A stretch of DNA of 53,575 bases from an uncultured Bacteroidales bacterium (GTDB lineage: Bacteria > Bacteroidota > Bacteroidia > Bacteroidales > WCHB1-69). Location of the stretch: assembly GCA_900315705.1 (NCBI GenBank), contig ONAB01000022.1, positions 1-53,575 of the forward strand, read 5' to 3'. Shown here piece by piece: positions 31,905 through 40,655 of the stretch. Position 1 is the first letter of the stretch, and every line of letters starts with the position of its first letter. Below the pieces are notes generated by a model that saw only the letters and a program-made list of their open reading frames with translations, was not told the DNA's origin and did not search any database. The translations under genes were made by a program, and so were the position numbers.

Positions 31905-34370
31905 TTAGAATTTGAAATGATACGTGAACGTCGGAATAATCGGGAAAATGCTAACCTGCTGGATCTTATTGACAATATCAGGACCGTTTTCCGTATAGAC
32001 ATATTCCTGAGTGGTAAAATAGAAGAAGGGATTGTGGTGATTGTACAGATTGTAGATGCTGATCTCAAAGATGCTCTTCCCGTTGTTTTTCTTGTGCGGC
32101 TTGATGAACTGCACGCCCACGTCAAGGTGATGGAAAGGCTTCATTCGGAAGTCATTCTTCTTCCCATAGTTCTCCACATAGCCCATATACTGGTTGAAGG
32201 AATTTTCCTCAGGCGTAAGATAGTTCTCCAGATAGCTGTCCAGATTCTCGGCAGGATAGAGGGAGGTGGGCAGCGTGACCGCGTTGCCGGTGGCGAAGAC
32301 CCACGACAGGGAGAGGTTCACCCAGGACGCCGGCGAGTACATCAGCACAAGGGACACGTCGTGGCGGCGGTCGTAGCGGGCGAAGAAGGGCTCCCCGAAG
32401 TTCAGCTCCTCGAACTGCTGCTTGGTCCACGACAGCGTGTAGCCTATCCAGCCGGTGAATTTCCCGACCTCCTTGCGCACGAGGAGCTCCGCCCCATACG
32501 ACCATCCCCGGCCGGAGGTCACATTGTCGGTCCATCGGCTCTGGAAAGCCCCCGGCATCTCCTCATCCAGAATATTCTGAACCATACTGGTGAAAAATGA
32601 GGAACCCTCCTTGTACGCCAGAATATGGTTCATCCACTTGTAGTATCCCTCCAACGAGAACGACAGGCGCGGATTCTTCAAATCATAGTGGATGCCGAAA
32701 GCGACCTGCTGGGAACGTTGCGGACGGATGGTCTCCGTGACGGGCACCCACAGATCCGTGGGAAGGCCTATGGTGCTGGTGGAGAGCAGGATCATACTCT
32801 GGCTCATCATCGCGTACGAGGCTTTCAAGGCCAGGTTCGACAGGATGTTGTAGCTCATCGCAAGGCGCGGCTCCGGCGAGAACCAGGTCTTCCTCGGCAC
32901 CGAAAAGGCCACCAGACGGACACCCGGGTTGATCCGGAAACGGTTCCGTATGTTGATTTCATCCTCCACATAGATGGCATATTCCAACCCCTTCGCCTTC
33001 TCCACGTTCCGCATCGTGAGGGTGTCGGCCTTCATAGTGGCGGCATTGGGCCGCGCCACGTGATAGGTTACCGCCGCCCCGGCGAGCAGATGGTGCGTGG
33101 CATTGGGCCGGTATGTCACGTCGTATTTCAACGTGTAGTCGCGGATGCCCGAACTGAAATCCGAACTGAAAGACTCGTTTTCAGGATTGTTGATGCCAGA
33201 GAAATATTTGTAACTCATATAGGTGTTCATCTTATAATCGTTGAAAACGAACGAGAGGTTCGAGAACACCTTGTTGGTGAACAGATGGTTCCATCGGGCA
33301 GTAGCCGTGGCGTTCTGCCAGAAAAGCCCCATCTTGTACTTGTCGTACTCCCCTACCGTACCGTAATTGTCCGTCTCGGAAAGATGGAACTTGTCGCGCC
33401 CGAAATAGGCGCTGAAATAGAGCTTGTCCTTTTTGCCCAGGTCGAAATTGAGCTTGCCGTTCAAGTCAAAGAAATAGTAACCGGTGGCCGTGCCCTGCGT
33501 GGCGATTTTCATAATGGGAACCAGGAAAAGGTCAAGATAGGTGGTACGGCCCGAAAGCATAAAGGATGCCTTCTTCTTGATGATCGGCCCCTCCACCATC
33601 ACATTGGAGGAGATCAGCCCGATGCCTCCCTCGCAGTGGTAGCTCTCCTTGTTGCCGTCCTTCATATTGATGTCGATGACGGACGAGAGCCGCCCGCCGT
33701 AACGGGCCGGGAAGCCGCCCTTCACCAGCTCCACCGACTTGATGGCGTCCCCGTTGAAGATAGAAAAGAACCCCAGCAGATGGCTGGCGTTGTAGATGGT
33801 GGCCTCGTCGAGAATGATCAGGTTCTGGTCGGGCCCGCCCCCGCGCACGTAAATGCCGGAGGTGCCCTCCGAGGCCGACTGCACACCGGGCAGGAGCAGC
33901 AGCGTCTTGAAGACATCCTTCTCGCCGAACAGCATCGGCACATTCTGTATCTCCTTGGTGGACAACTTGATGGAGCTCATCTTCACCTGCTCGGTATTCG
34001 TCTTCTCCGCCGTGATAGTCACCGCTTCCAGCATAGTGACCTTCGACAATCGGGCATCATACTCGATATCTTCCGGCCTTTTAATCCACAAAGTGTCATT
34101 GACAAAACCAAAACTGTTGAACACCAAAAACATACCGCTTCGATAAGGAAGTGTGATGGTATAGAAGCCGTAGGTGTTGGTGGTGGTGCTTTTTTGCGAA
34201 ACAGGCTCGTAAATCAGGCCTCCCGGTAGCGACTCCCAACTGCCGCTTTCGTAAAGATGGCCGCTCACCGTGATGTTCTGCCCGGACAACAGTCCGTGGA
34301 GAAGCAGGCAAAGCAACAGGCAAACAGCTTTCAGACAATGATTTGGTATATTATTAGAATCTTTTTTCAT
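31905..34370 (-). CDS. TonB-dependent outer-membrane receptor
   Basis: This 821-residue protein has a signal peptide (LKAVCLLLCLLLHGLLSGQ). An N-terminal carboxypeptidase-like regulatory domain follows (VSGHLYESGSWESLPGGLIY), then a plug domain (LFGEKDVFKTLLLLPGVQSASEGTSGIYVRGGG) and a 22-strand-type barrel ending in an aromatic residue (YHFKF). It imports a large substrate using TonB energy; the substrate is not known. The start is ATG 34370, since in-frame codons upstream lie before the -7 element at 34421-34428 or lack signal character. The DUF4249 gene follows in the same operon. Confidence 0.9.
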   Translation of the reverse strand: MKKDSNNIPNHCLKAVCLLLCLLLHGLLSGQNITVSGHLYESGSWESLPGGLIYEPVSQKSTTTNTYGFYTITLPYRSGMFLVFNSFGFVNDTLWIKRPEDIEYDARLSKVTMLEAVTITAEKTNTEQVKMSSIKLSTKEIQNVPMLFGEKDVFKTLLLLPGVQSASEGTSGIYVRGGGPDQNLIILDEATIYNASHLLGFFSIFNGDAIKSVELVKGGFPARYGGRLSSVIDINMKDGNKESYHCEGGIGLISSNVMVEGPIIKKKASFMLSGRTTYLDLFLVPIMKIATQGTATGYYFFDLNGKLNFDLGKKDKLYFSAYFGRDKFHLSETDNYGTVGEYDKYKMGLFWQNATATARWNHLFTNKVFSNLSFVFNDYKMNTYMSYKYFSGINNPENESFSSDFSSGIRDYTLKYDVTYRPNATHHLLAGAAVTYHVARPNAATMKADTLTMRNVEKAKGLEYAIYVEDEINIRNRFRINPGVRLVAFSVPRKTWFSPEPRLAMSYNILSNLALKASYAMMSQSMILLSTSTIGLPTDLWVPVTETIRPQRSQQVAFGIHYDLKNPRLSFSLEGYYKWMNHILAYKEGSSFFTSMVQNILDEEMPGAFQSRWTDNVTSGRGWSYGAELLVRKEVGKFTGWIGYTLSWTKQQFEELNFGEPFFARYDRRHDVSLVLMYSPASWVNLSLSWVFATGNAVTLPTSLYPAENLDSYLENYLTPEENSFNQYMGYVENYGKKNDFRMKPFHHLDVGVQFIKPHKKNNGKSIFEISIYNLYNHHNPFFYFTTQEYVYTENGPDIVNKIQQVSIFPIIPTFTYHFKF

Positions 34371-34420
34371 TGGAAATAACAATAAAAAGACATACGCGGC
34401 AATCTTCCGAATTGCCACGG

Positions 34421-34428
34421 CAAAAATA
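34421..34428 (-). promoter_or_regulatory. -7 promoter element of the TonB receptor operon (TATTTTTG)
   Basis: TATTTTTG on the minus strand lies 50 bases before ATG 34370. A divergent element is at 34465. Confidence 0.55.
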
Positions 34429-34464
34429 ATGATAATATTCCATACAACCATATCAGAAATTGCT

Positions 34465-34472
34465 TATTTTTG
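34465..34472 (+). promoter_or_regulatory. -7 promoter element (TATTTTTG)
   Basis: TATTTTTG lies 19 bases before ATG 34492 and only 36 bases from the divergent element, so the two promoters overlap. Confidence 0.55.
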
Positions 34473-34491
34473 TGGGTTGAAAACGCAAAAG

Positions 34492-34785
34492 ATGAAAAGA
34501 CATTTGCCACTTTTAGCAGCCATACTCCTCTCTATATGCACCTGCTCTATTGCATACCCGCAACGCCAGTACTATGTCGGGGTTCCCAACCACGTGGATT
34601 ATGTCCGGGACTCCGCCCGGATTGTGCTGGACCTGCTGCCCTGGAACGCGAATGGACGTCTGTTGGAACAAGAGATGCCGCGTTATCTGGAGCCGCTCAA
34701 GAAGTTCCTGGATGAACACCCTGGCCACGATAGCCGACCCGTCCGTTGTCGCTATTTGATACCGTTTTACTATGGGATGATGTAG
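34492..34785 (+). CDS. Short exported protein, possibly a truncated OmpA-like gene
   Basis: This 97-residue protein has a signal peptide (MKRHLPLLAAILLSICTCSIAYPQ). The mature part includes EQEMPRYLEPLKKFLDEHPGH, which recalls the helix and turn of an OmpA-type peptidoglycan-binding domain (LEPLxxFLxEHP). The expected continuation (xGHTD) is missing and the frame ends in unrelated codons (LIPFYYGMM). This suggests a gene cut short, or a small unrelated envelope protein. A clear promoter precedes it. Confidence 0.45.
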   Translation: MKRHLPLLAAILLSICTCSIAYPQRQYYVGVPNHVDYVRDSARIVLDLLPWNANGRLLEQEMPRYLEPLKKFLDEHPGHDSRPVRCRYLIPFYYGMM

Positions 34786-34887
34786 GGCATTCTCAAATGT
34801 TGGCCGCTGAATTCGTTCTGCGAAAATCTGCGTGCTCTGCGGGATAATAAAACGCCCGCCGAACTCTCAGAATGACGCAGAAAGTTG
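34786..34887. other. Intergenic stretch with TCTGCG-type repeats
   Basis: No gene is seen. The unit TCTGCG occurs three times within about 30 bases (around 34818-34845). Dispersed intergenic words of this kind are familiar from Bacteroidota genomes, but I cannot count copies beyond this window. Confidence 0.35.
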
Positions 34888-34923
34888 AAAAAAACGTAGA
34901 GACGTACCAAGGCGCGTCTCTAC
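34888..34923 (-). terminator. Intrinsic terminator of the tRNA-Gly gene
   Basis: On the minus strand, GTAGAGACG pairs with CGTCTCTAC around a ten-base centre, followed by G and seven T. It starts six bases after the tRNA end. The GTAGAGACG palindrome also resembles a widespread bacterial intergenic hairpin. Confidence 0.8.
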
Positions 34924-34928
34924 AGATG

Positions 34929-35001
34929 AGCGGTAGACGGGGTTCGAACCCGCGACCTGCGGCTTGGGAAGCCGCCGCTCTGCCAACTGAGCTACTACCG
35001 C
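34929..35001 (-). tRNA. tRNA-Gly (CCC)
   Basis: The minus strand folds as a full tRNA: acceptor stem GCGGTAG/CTACCGC, D arm GCTCAGTTGGCAGAGC, anticodon stem GCGGC/GCCGC with loop TTCCCAA, and T arm GCGGG-TTCGAAC-CCCGT. The anticodon CCC reads the glycine codon GGG. CCA is not encoded. A terminator follows at 34888-34923. Confidence 0.95.
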
Positions 35002-35005
35002 GTTT

Positions 35006-35019
35006 AGAGTTAAGAGTTA
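35006..35019. repeat. Heptamer tandem pair (AGAGTTA x2)
   Basis: Two adjacent AGAGTTA units lie five bases from the 5' end of the tRNA gene, and belong to the same class as the other 7-base arrays. Confidence 0.5.
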
Positions 35020-35045
35020 ACTCCCGTATTGCCAAAGAACGTACT

Positions 35046-35073
35046 GTTCACTGATCACTGTTCACTGTTCACT
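35046..35073. repeat. Heptamer tandem array (GTTCACT x4)
   Basis: Four adjacent units: GTTCACT, GATCACT, GTTCACT, GTTCACT. The last overlaps the stop codon of ychF on the minus strand. Confidence 0.75.
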
Positions 35074-36169
35074 AAACATTGAAACGAATGTGCAGGATGT
35101 CGCCGTCTTGCACTTCGTAGTTCTTGCCTTCGACCGCCAACTTGCCGGCCTCTTTGCATTTCAGCTCCGACCCGTATTTCACCAGGTCGTCGTATTTGAT
35201 GACCTCCGCACGGATGAAGCCGCGCTCCAGGTCGCTGTGGATGACGCCTGCTGCCTGCGGTGCGAGCATACCCCGCGTGATCGTCCAGGCTCTGTTCTCC
35301 TTGCCACCCACGGTGAAGAAGGAGATGAGGTCCAGCATCTTGTAGGCTGCACGGATCACCTTGTTCACACCCGGCTCGGTCAAGCCCACGTCGGCGAGAA
35401 ACACCTCACGGTCTTCCTCACTCTCCAACTCTGCAATCTCACTCTCGATCTTGGCCGCGATGACCAGCATCTCTCCTCCATTCTCCTCCACATATTTCTT
35501 CACCGCCTCGGAATAGGCGTTGCCGCTCACGGCGTCGCTGTCGTTGACATTGCAGACGAACAGCACAGGCTTCTCCGTCAACAGCATCATATCCGCCACC
35601 ACGGCCTTTTCGTCAGCCGTGACTTCCAAGGTGCGCACATTCTGGAAACCTTCCAGATGTTCCTTATATTTCTTCAGCACTTCATAATCGTGCTTAGCAT
35701 TCTTGTCACCAATCTTGGCCGCCTTCTCCACTTTGGAGATTTTACGCTCAATCTGCTCCAAGTCCTTGCATTGCAACTCGAAATCGACAATCTCGATGTC
35801 GCGCACCGGATCGATGGATCCCTCCTCGTGAGGCAGGGCCGGGTTGTCGAAGCAGCGCAACACGTGGATGAGCGCGTCGCAGAGACGCACGTCAGCCAGG
35901 AAACTGTTGCCGATGCCGGCGCCTTGGCTGGCACCCTTGGCCAGACCCGGAATGTCCACAATATCCAAGTTGGCAAACACCAGCTTGTCGGCCTGGATAA
36001 AGGTGTTGATGTTGGTAAGACGCTCGTCAGGCACAGCGCACACGCCGATGTTGGACTTGTTAGTGCTATACGCAAAGTCCGTCACCTCCGCCTTCGTGTT
36101 GGAGATGCAGTTGAACATCGTGGTCTTGCCCGAGTTCGTGAGTCCGATTATGCCGCATTTTAATCCCAT
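35072..36169 (-). CDS. ychF: Redox-regulated P-loop ATPase YchF
   Basis: This 365-residue protein is a near-universal Obg-family P-loop protein that binds ATP rather than GTP and associates with ribosomes. Visible motifs are the P-loop GLTNSGKTTMFN, the switch DIPGLAKGASQGAGIGNSFL, the specificity region with FVCNVNDSD where GTPases have NKxD, and the C-terminal TGS-like domain (AWTITRGMLAPQAAGVIHSDLERGFIRAEVI). It follows the NifU-like gene by 16 bases. Its stop lies inside a heptamer array. Confidence 0.95.
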   Translation of the reverse strand: MGLKCGIIGLTNSGKTTMFNCISNTKAEVTDFAYSTNKSNIGVCAVPDERLTNINTFIQADKLVFANLDIVDIPGLAKGASQGAGIGNSFLADVRLCDALIHVLRCFDNPALPHEEGSIDPVRDIEIVDFELQCKDLEQIERKISKVEKAAKIGDKNAKHDYEVLKKYKEHLEGFQNVRTLEVTADEKAVVADMMLLTEKPVLFVCNVNDSDAVSGNAYSEAVKKYVEENGGEMLVIAAKIESEIAELESEEDREVFLADVGLTEPGVNKVIRAAYKMLDLISFFTVGGKENRAWTITRGMLAPQAAGVIHSDLERGFIRAEVIKYDDLVKYGSELKCKEAGKLAVEGKNYEVQDGDILHIRFNV

Positions 36170-36185
36170 ATGAACTGCTAACTAA

Positions 36186-36434
36186 TCAAAAACCGAGGAC
36201 AACGTCTTCCACGTGGTCAATCTCGGGGAGGTATTGCTTAAGGGTTTGTTCCACGCCGTTCTTGAGGGTCATTTTGGCGTGCGGGCAACTGCCGCAGGCG
36301 CCCTGCAACTTCACTTCCACGACATTGTCGGGGCGGAGTTGTATGAACTCGATGTCGCCGCCGTCCTGCTGAAGGTAGGGGCGTATCTGATCGATAATCG
36401 CGATAACTTTCTGTTCTAACGTGACATTATCCAT
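36186..36434 (-). CDS. NifU-like Fe-S scaffold (C-terminal domain type)
   Basis: This 82-residue protein is a stand-alone NifU C-terminal domain with the cluster-binding motif CGSCPHA and the usual opening VIDQIRPYLQQDGGDIEF pattern. It assembles and hands on 4Fe-4S clusters in the cytoplasm. It shares a short operon with ychF. A -7 element lies at 36462-36469, divergent from the permease gene. Confidence 0.92.
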   Translation of the reverse strand: MDNVTLEQKVIAIIDQIRPYLQQDGGDIEFIQLRPDNVVEVKLQGACGSCPHAKMTLKNGVEQTLKQYLPEIDHVEDVVLGF

Positions 36435-36461
36435 ACGGGTGGTTTTTTATTTAAGCGGCGG

Positions 36462-36469
36462 CAAAAGTA
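36462..36469 (-). promoter_or_regulatory. -7 promoter element of the nifU-ychF operon (TACTTTTG)
   Basis: TACTTTTG on the minus strand lies 28 bases before ATG 36434. Confidence 0.5.
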
Positions 36470-36516
36470 CAAAAATTTCTTCATTGTCATCCTTATCACC
36501 TTCCGATTTTTTTGTG

Positions 36517-36524
36517 TACATTTG
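36517..36524 (+). promoter_or_regulatory. -7 promoter element of the permease-uvrC operon (TACATTTG)
   Basis: TACATTTG fits TAnnTTTG and lies 23 bases before ATG 36547. It rules out the upstream in-frame start at 36421. Confidence 0.5.
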
Positions 36525-36546
36525 CAACTTCAAAAAAATCGGGAAG

Positions 36547-37557
36547 ATGAAACGTCGCAGACATCTCATTTGGTCCTTGTTGTTCGGCGTGCTGCTGCTG
36601 ACAAGCGCGGTGCTGGCCACATTCGTCGGGGTCATCCACATCCCCGCCGACGTGCTGTGGCACAGTTTCCTGCACAAGTTCGGCCTGGCGGGCAGCGCTG
36701 CAGTGCCGGAGTTTTACGAGATCACGCTGTGGCAACTGCGATTGCCGCGCATCGTGATGAGCCTGCTGGCGGGCGCCTCGCTGGCCATCTGCGGCTGCGT
36801 GTTCCAGAGCATCTTCCGCAACCCCATCTGCGACCCCTACATCCTGGGCATCTCCTCGGGGGCCTCTCTGGGCGCCACCATCGCCATCATCGTGGGCTGG
36901 GACACCTTTGTGTTCGGCATCACCCTGCCGGCCCTCGTCACGGCCATCCTGACGCTGCTGCTCATTATGGGCATCGCCCGTCTACGCGGCCGGCACAGCA
37001 CCCAGACTCTGCTTCTCACCGGCATCGCCCTCAACTTCTTCATCTCCGCCGTCATAACCCTCCTGATGGTGGTCAACCAACAGGAGATACACAAGATTTT
37101 CTTCTGGACGATGGGCAGCGTGGCCACCGTCTCGTGGCGCGACATCGCCTGCCTGCTCCCCGTGATGGCGATTGTCATTATAATATTGTATAGATACGCC
37201 AAGGAGCTCAACATCTTGCAACTCGGCACCGAATCGGCACAGAGCCTGGGGGTCAACGCGCAACGCACCACCCACGTCACGCTGATCGCCTCGTCGGTGC
37301 TCATCGGGGTGGTGGTCTCCTTCTGCGGCGTCATCGGCTTCATAGGGCTGATTGTGCCCCACATTGCCCGCCTCATCTTCGGCAGCGACAACCGCCATCT
37401 GTTCACCTACTCGCTCTTCTTCGGGGCCCTCTTCCTGCTGGTGGCCGACACCTTGGCCCGCACGCTGGCCGCCCCGGCGGAGTTGCCAGTGGGCAGCATC
37501 ACCGCCCTGGCCGGCGCCCCCTATTTCATTTATCTCCTACTCCGAAAAAAACAGTGA
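36547..37557 (+). CDS. FecCD-family ABC transporter permease
   Basis: This 336-residue inner-membrane protein has about ten hydrophobic helices and FecCD/BtuC signatures: LRLPRIVMSLLAGASLAICGCVFQSIFRNP, PYILGISSGASLG, and GVIGFIGLIVPHIARLIFGSDNR. It forms the membrane channel of an ABC importer for iron-siderophore, haem or cobalamin. No ATPase or binding-protein gene is adjacent; its partners must be elsewhere. The stop overlaps the GTG start of uvrC. Confidence 0.9.
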   Translation: MKRRRHLIWSLLFGVLLLTSAVLATFVGVIHIPADVLWHSFLHKFGLAGSAAVPEFYEITLWQLRLPRIVMSLLAGASLAICGCVFQSIFRNPICDPYILGISSGASLGATIAIIVGWDTFVFGITLPALVTAILTLLLIMGIARLRGRHSTQTLLLTGIALNFFISAVITLLMVVNQQEIHKIFFWTMGSVATVSWRDIACLLPVMAIVIIILYRYAKELNILQLGTESAQSLGVNAQRTTHVTLIASSVLIGVVVSFCGVIGFIGLIVPHIARLIFGSDNRHLFTYSLFFGALFLLVADTLARTLAAPAELPVGSITALAGAPYFIYLLLRKKQ

Positions 37558-39335
37558 AGACCGTTCCCGACAACATACAACTCATCCTGCGTTCCCTGCC
37601 TGAGAAGCCGGGCGTGTACCGTTTTTTCGACGCCGACGGCACCATCCTCTATGTCGGCAAGGCCAAACGGCTCAAGCGGCGCGTCTCCTCCTACTTCAAC
37701 AAGGAGCACGACTCCTCGAAAGTAAGGATGCTGGTCACCAAAATCCGTGACATCCAGACCACTGTGGTGGACAACGAGTGGGAGGCACTCCTTCTGGAGA
37801 ACAGTATGATCAAGCAGTTCAAGCCGCGGTACAACATTATGCTCAAAGACGACAAGACCTACCCGTGGATTGCCGTCACGAAAGAGGAGTTTCCCCGCAT
37901 ATTCGCCACTCGCCACCCGGAGCCCGACAAAATGCACCTCTTCGGTCCCTACTCGTCGGTGAAGCAGATGAACGTGCTGCTGGACACCATCGCCGAGATG
38001 TTCCCGCTGCGCAACTGCCGGCGACTGGTGCGCAACGAGCGGCCCTGTATGCAGTACCAGCTCAAAAAGTGCGCCGCCCCCTGCTGCGGTCTCATCACCG
38101 CCGAGCAATACCAGGAGAACATCCGCAAGATTCTCGACATCATCAAAGGGAACCGCAAGGAGGTAATCCGCCAGCTCAAGGAGGAGATGATGAAACACGC
38201 CGAGAAGTGGGAGTTCGAGAAGGCTGGCGCCATCAAGCGGCAAATCGACACGCTGTCGGAATACGTGGCCAAGTCGGTGGTGGTCAGCACCAGCATCACC
38301 CGTCTGGACGTGTTCGGGATGGAACAGGACGACGAGTGCGCCTACATCAGTTTCCTGCGGGTGGTGGACGGCGCCATCGTGCAAGCGCACACTCTGGAGA
38401 TCGACAACAAACTGGACAGCAGCGACGAGGAGCTGCTCTGGAGCGGCATCCTGGAGATGCAGGAGCGACTCGGCGGGCTCTCCCCCACCCTGCTGGTGCC
38501 GATGGACCTCACTATCGCTCCCGACGGCTGGGAGGTGACCGTGCCCCAGCGCGGCGAGAAGCGCAAGTTGCTGGAACTGGCCGAACGCAACGCCCATTTC
38601 TATATGCTGGAGAAGAAAAAGCGGCAGGACCTCGTCAACCCCGAGCGGCGTAGCCAGAGGGTGCTGATGGCCCTGCAGCAGGCCCTGGGGATGAAGACCC
38701 TGCCGCGCCATATCGAGTGCTTCGACAACTCCAACACCCAAGGCGAGGAGCCCGTGGCCGCAATGATCTGCTTCCTTGACGGCAAGCCCGCCAAGAAGGA
38801 GTACCGCCACTACAACATCAAGACCGTGGTCGGGGCCGACGACTTCGCCTCGATGGAGGAGGTCATCTACCGCCGCTACCACCGCCTGCTCGAGGAGGAG
38901 AAGCCCCTGCCCGACCTGGTGGTCATCGACGGCGGCAAGGGCCAGCTCAACGCCGCCTACCGCTCCATACAGGCCCTCCATATCGAGGACCGGCTGATGG
39001 TGGTGGGCATCGCCAAGCGGCTGGAGGACATCTACAAGGTGGGCGACGAGTTCCCGGTTTATATCGACAAGAAGTCGGAGGCGCAGAAGTTGTTGCAGCA
39101 AGTGCGCGACGAGGTGCACCACTTCGGCATCACCCATCACCGCAAGCGCCGCTCCAAGGCGAGCATCGCCTCCATACTGGACGACGCCCCCGGCATCGGC
39201 CCCGTGCTCAAGCAGCGGCTGCTCGCCACCTTCAAGTCGGTGAAGCGCATCCGCGAGGCCTCCGAGCAGCAGTTGGCCGAGGTGGTGGGCCCAAAAAAGG
39301 CCGCCGACCTGTATGCCTATTTGCAGGACAAATAA
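37554..39335 (+). CDS. uvrC: Excinuclease ABC subunit C
   Basis: This 593-residue protein has the N-terminal GIY-YIG nuclease (PGVYRFFDADGTILYVGKAKRLKRRVSSYF), the UVR segment (EMMKHAEKWEFEKAGAIKRQ), the RNase H-like nuclease region (RHIECFDNSNTQGEEPVAAM and VVIDGGKGQL) and C-terminal helix-hairpin-helix motifs (DDAPGIGPVLKQRLLATF). It makes both incisions in nucleotide excision repair with UvrA/B. The GTG start overlaps the permease stop by four bases, indicating coupling to a functionally unrelated gene. Confidence 0.95.
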   Translation: MKTVPDNIQLILRSLPEKPGVYRFFDADGTILYVGKAKRLKRRVSSYFNKEHDSSKVRMLVTKIRDIQTTVVDNEWEALLLENSMIKQFKPRYNIMLKDDKTYPWIAVTKEEFPRIFATRHPEPDKMHLFGPYSSVKQMNVLLDTIAEMFPLRNCRRLVRNERPCMQYQLKKCAAPCCGLITAEQYQENIRKILDIIKGNRKEVIRQLKEEMMKHAEKWEFEKAGAIKRQIDTLSEYVAKSVVVSTSITRLDVFGMEQDDECAYISFLRVVDGAIVQAHTLEIDNKLDSSDEELLWSGILEMQERLGGLSPTLLVPMDLTIAPDGWEVTVPQRGEKRKLLELAERNAHFYMLEKKKRQDLVNPERRSQRVLMALQQALGMKTLPRHIECFDNSNTQGEEPVAAMICFLDGKPAKKEYRHYNIKTVVGADDFASMEEVIYRRYHRLLEEEKPLPDLVVIDGGKGQLNAAYRSIQALHIEDRLMVVGIAKRLEDIYKVGDEFPVYIDKKSEAQKLLQQVRDEVHHFGITHHRKRRSKASIASILDDAPGIGPVLKQRLLATFKSVKRIREASEQQLAEVVGPKKAADLYAYLQDK

Positions 39336-39362
39336 TATTTCTCTACATATTTATAATTTGTG

Positions 39363-39370
39363 TATCTTTG
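39363..39370 (+). promoter_or_regulatory. -7 promoter element of the bamD operon (TATCTTTG)
   Basis: TATCTTTG lies 16 bases before ATG 39387 and starts the block bamD-rpoZ-coaBC-DUF4835-recN. Confidence 0.55.
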
Positions 39371-39386
39371 CCCGTTTTGAAGTACT

Positions 39387-40301
39387 ATGGTGAAGAAGAT
39401 AGTTAATATATTGATAATGATATTATTAGCTTCTTCCGCGGTAGGTTATGCCGCGGATTTGGCAAGCGTTGTGTCGCCAAAAGGCGGGGCCTCGGTGTGC
39501 GTACAGGACACTTCGCGCCCGAAATCCAAGACGGCAAAACCGAAAAAAGAGCGTGTCAACATCAAGAAGGTGACGTTCGAGAACTTCGACCAGTGTTATG
39601 AGCGGGCGATGAAATATTACAACAACCAGATGTACCTTTCCGCCGCTGGCCTCTTCGAGGACCTGTACCCGCTCTCCCTCGGCACCCCGCGCGCCGACAC
39701 CATCCTCTACACCTTCGCCCAGTGCTACTACAAGAACAAAGATTACAATATGGCCGCGTTCCACTTCCGCGACTATGTGCGCCGCTATCCCAACACCGAA
39801 CGCACCGAGGATGCCTTCTACTACTGCATTTCCTCCATCTACAACACCTCCCCTGACTATTATCTGGACCAGTCGAGCACCGACTACGCCATCGAGGAGA
39901 TCAAGACCTTCCTGGTGACCTATCCCAACAACAGCCACATCGAGGAGTGCAACGTGATGCTGGACGACCTGCGGCTCAAGCTGGCCCGCAAGGACCTTGA
40001 AATCCTCATCCTGTACTACAACACCGACCATTACGAGGCCTGTCAGATTGCGGCCAAGAACTTCTTCAACGAGTATTCCTACTCCCCGCTGATGCCGGAA
40101 GCCGTCTATTATCTTGTCCTCAACAATTACGAATACGCGAGAAAGAGTGTGGAGCGCAAGAAAATCGAGCGGTACAAAGCCTGCATCGAAGCCTGCGAAC
40201 GGATGGAGCGCGACTATAAGGACAGCAAATACTACAAGGAGACGGCCAAAATCGCACAAGAGGCCCAAAAACAACTCCAGAAATTACAAGCAAAATCTTA
40301 A
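39387..40301 (+). CDS. bamD: Outer-membrane assembly factor BamD
   Basis: This 304-residue protein has an N-terminal signal segment (IVNILIMILLASSAVGYAAD) and TPR-like repeats of the BamD type: YERAMKYYNNQMYLSAAGLFEDLYP, then CYYKNKDYNMAAFHFRDYVRRYPNTER and AIEEIKTFLVTYPNN. BamD is part of the BAM machine that folds outer-membrane barrels. BamD is normally a lipoprotein, but no lipobox cysteine follows the signal here; the only early cysteine is in GGASVCVQD. Position before rpoZ and coaBC supports the identity. Confidence 0.85.
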   Translation: MVKKIVNILIMILLASSAVGYAADLASVVSPKGGASVCVQDTSRPKSKTAKPKKERVNIKKVTFENFDQCYERAMKYYNNQMYLSAAGLFEDLYPLSLGTPRADTILYTFAQCYYKNKDYNMAAFHFRDYVRRYPNTERTEDAFYYCISSIYNTSPDYYLDQSSTDYAIEEIKTFLVTYPNNSHIEECNVMLDDLRLKLARKDLEILILYYNTDHYEACQIAAKNFFNEYSYSPLMPEAVYYLVLNNYEYARKSVERKKIERYKACIEACERMERDYKDSKYYKETAKIAQEAQKQLQKLQAKS

Positions 40302-40319
40302 ATAACAATATTTTATTTT

Positions 40320-40649
40320 ATGAAAGCAGCTGATTATAAGAAATTAAAGATTGACCACTTCGCCAAAACCAAGGACATCCGCCAATATGACAAGCAGACG
40401 GGCAATTATTACAAGAGCATCGTCATTATGTCGAAGCGTGCCGACCAGATTGCGAACGACCTGAAGCAGGAGTTCCAGGAGCAGTCGCAGCAGTACGCCT
40501 CCAACACGGAGACGCTGGAAGAGGTTTTCGAGAACCGCGAGCAGATTGAACTCTCCAAGTTCTACGAGCAGCTTCCGAAGCCCACACAGTTGGCGTTGTA
40601 CGAGTTCGAGCACGACCAGATCTATTTCAAAGACGAAGAGGAACTCTAA
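40320..40649 (+). CDS. rpoZ: RNA polymerase omega subunit, Bacteroidota type
   Basis: This 109-residue protein matches the divergent omega (RpoZ/Rpb6) of Bacteroidota: TGNYYKSIVIMSKRADQIANDLKQEF and an acidic tail (FYEQLPKPTQLALYEFEHDQIYF). Omega binds the beta' subunit and aids polymerase assembly. It lies 18 bases after bamD and just before coaBC, a conserved order in the phylum. Confidence 0.88.
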   Translation: MKAADYKKLKIDHFAKTKDIRQYDKQTGNYYKSIVIMSKRADQIANDLKQEFQEQSQQYASNTETLEEVFENREQIELSKFYEQLPKPTQLALYEFEHDQIYFKDEEEL

Positions 40650-40655
40650 ACCATT

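Noticed and set aside
32625-34229. Long plus-strand open frame of 534 codons
   Set aside because: It lies antisense to the TonB-dependent receptor gene, has His/Arg/Gly-rich low-complexity translation and no recognisable domain. It is a GC-driven shadow.
35090-36163. Plus-strand open frame of 357 codons over ychF
   Set aside because: Antisense shadow of a conserved gene.
37530-39140. Long minus-strand open frame of 536 codons
   Set aside because: It lies antisense to uvrC, whose domains are complete. The translation is rich in His, Val and Leu without motifs.
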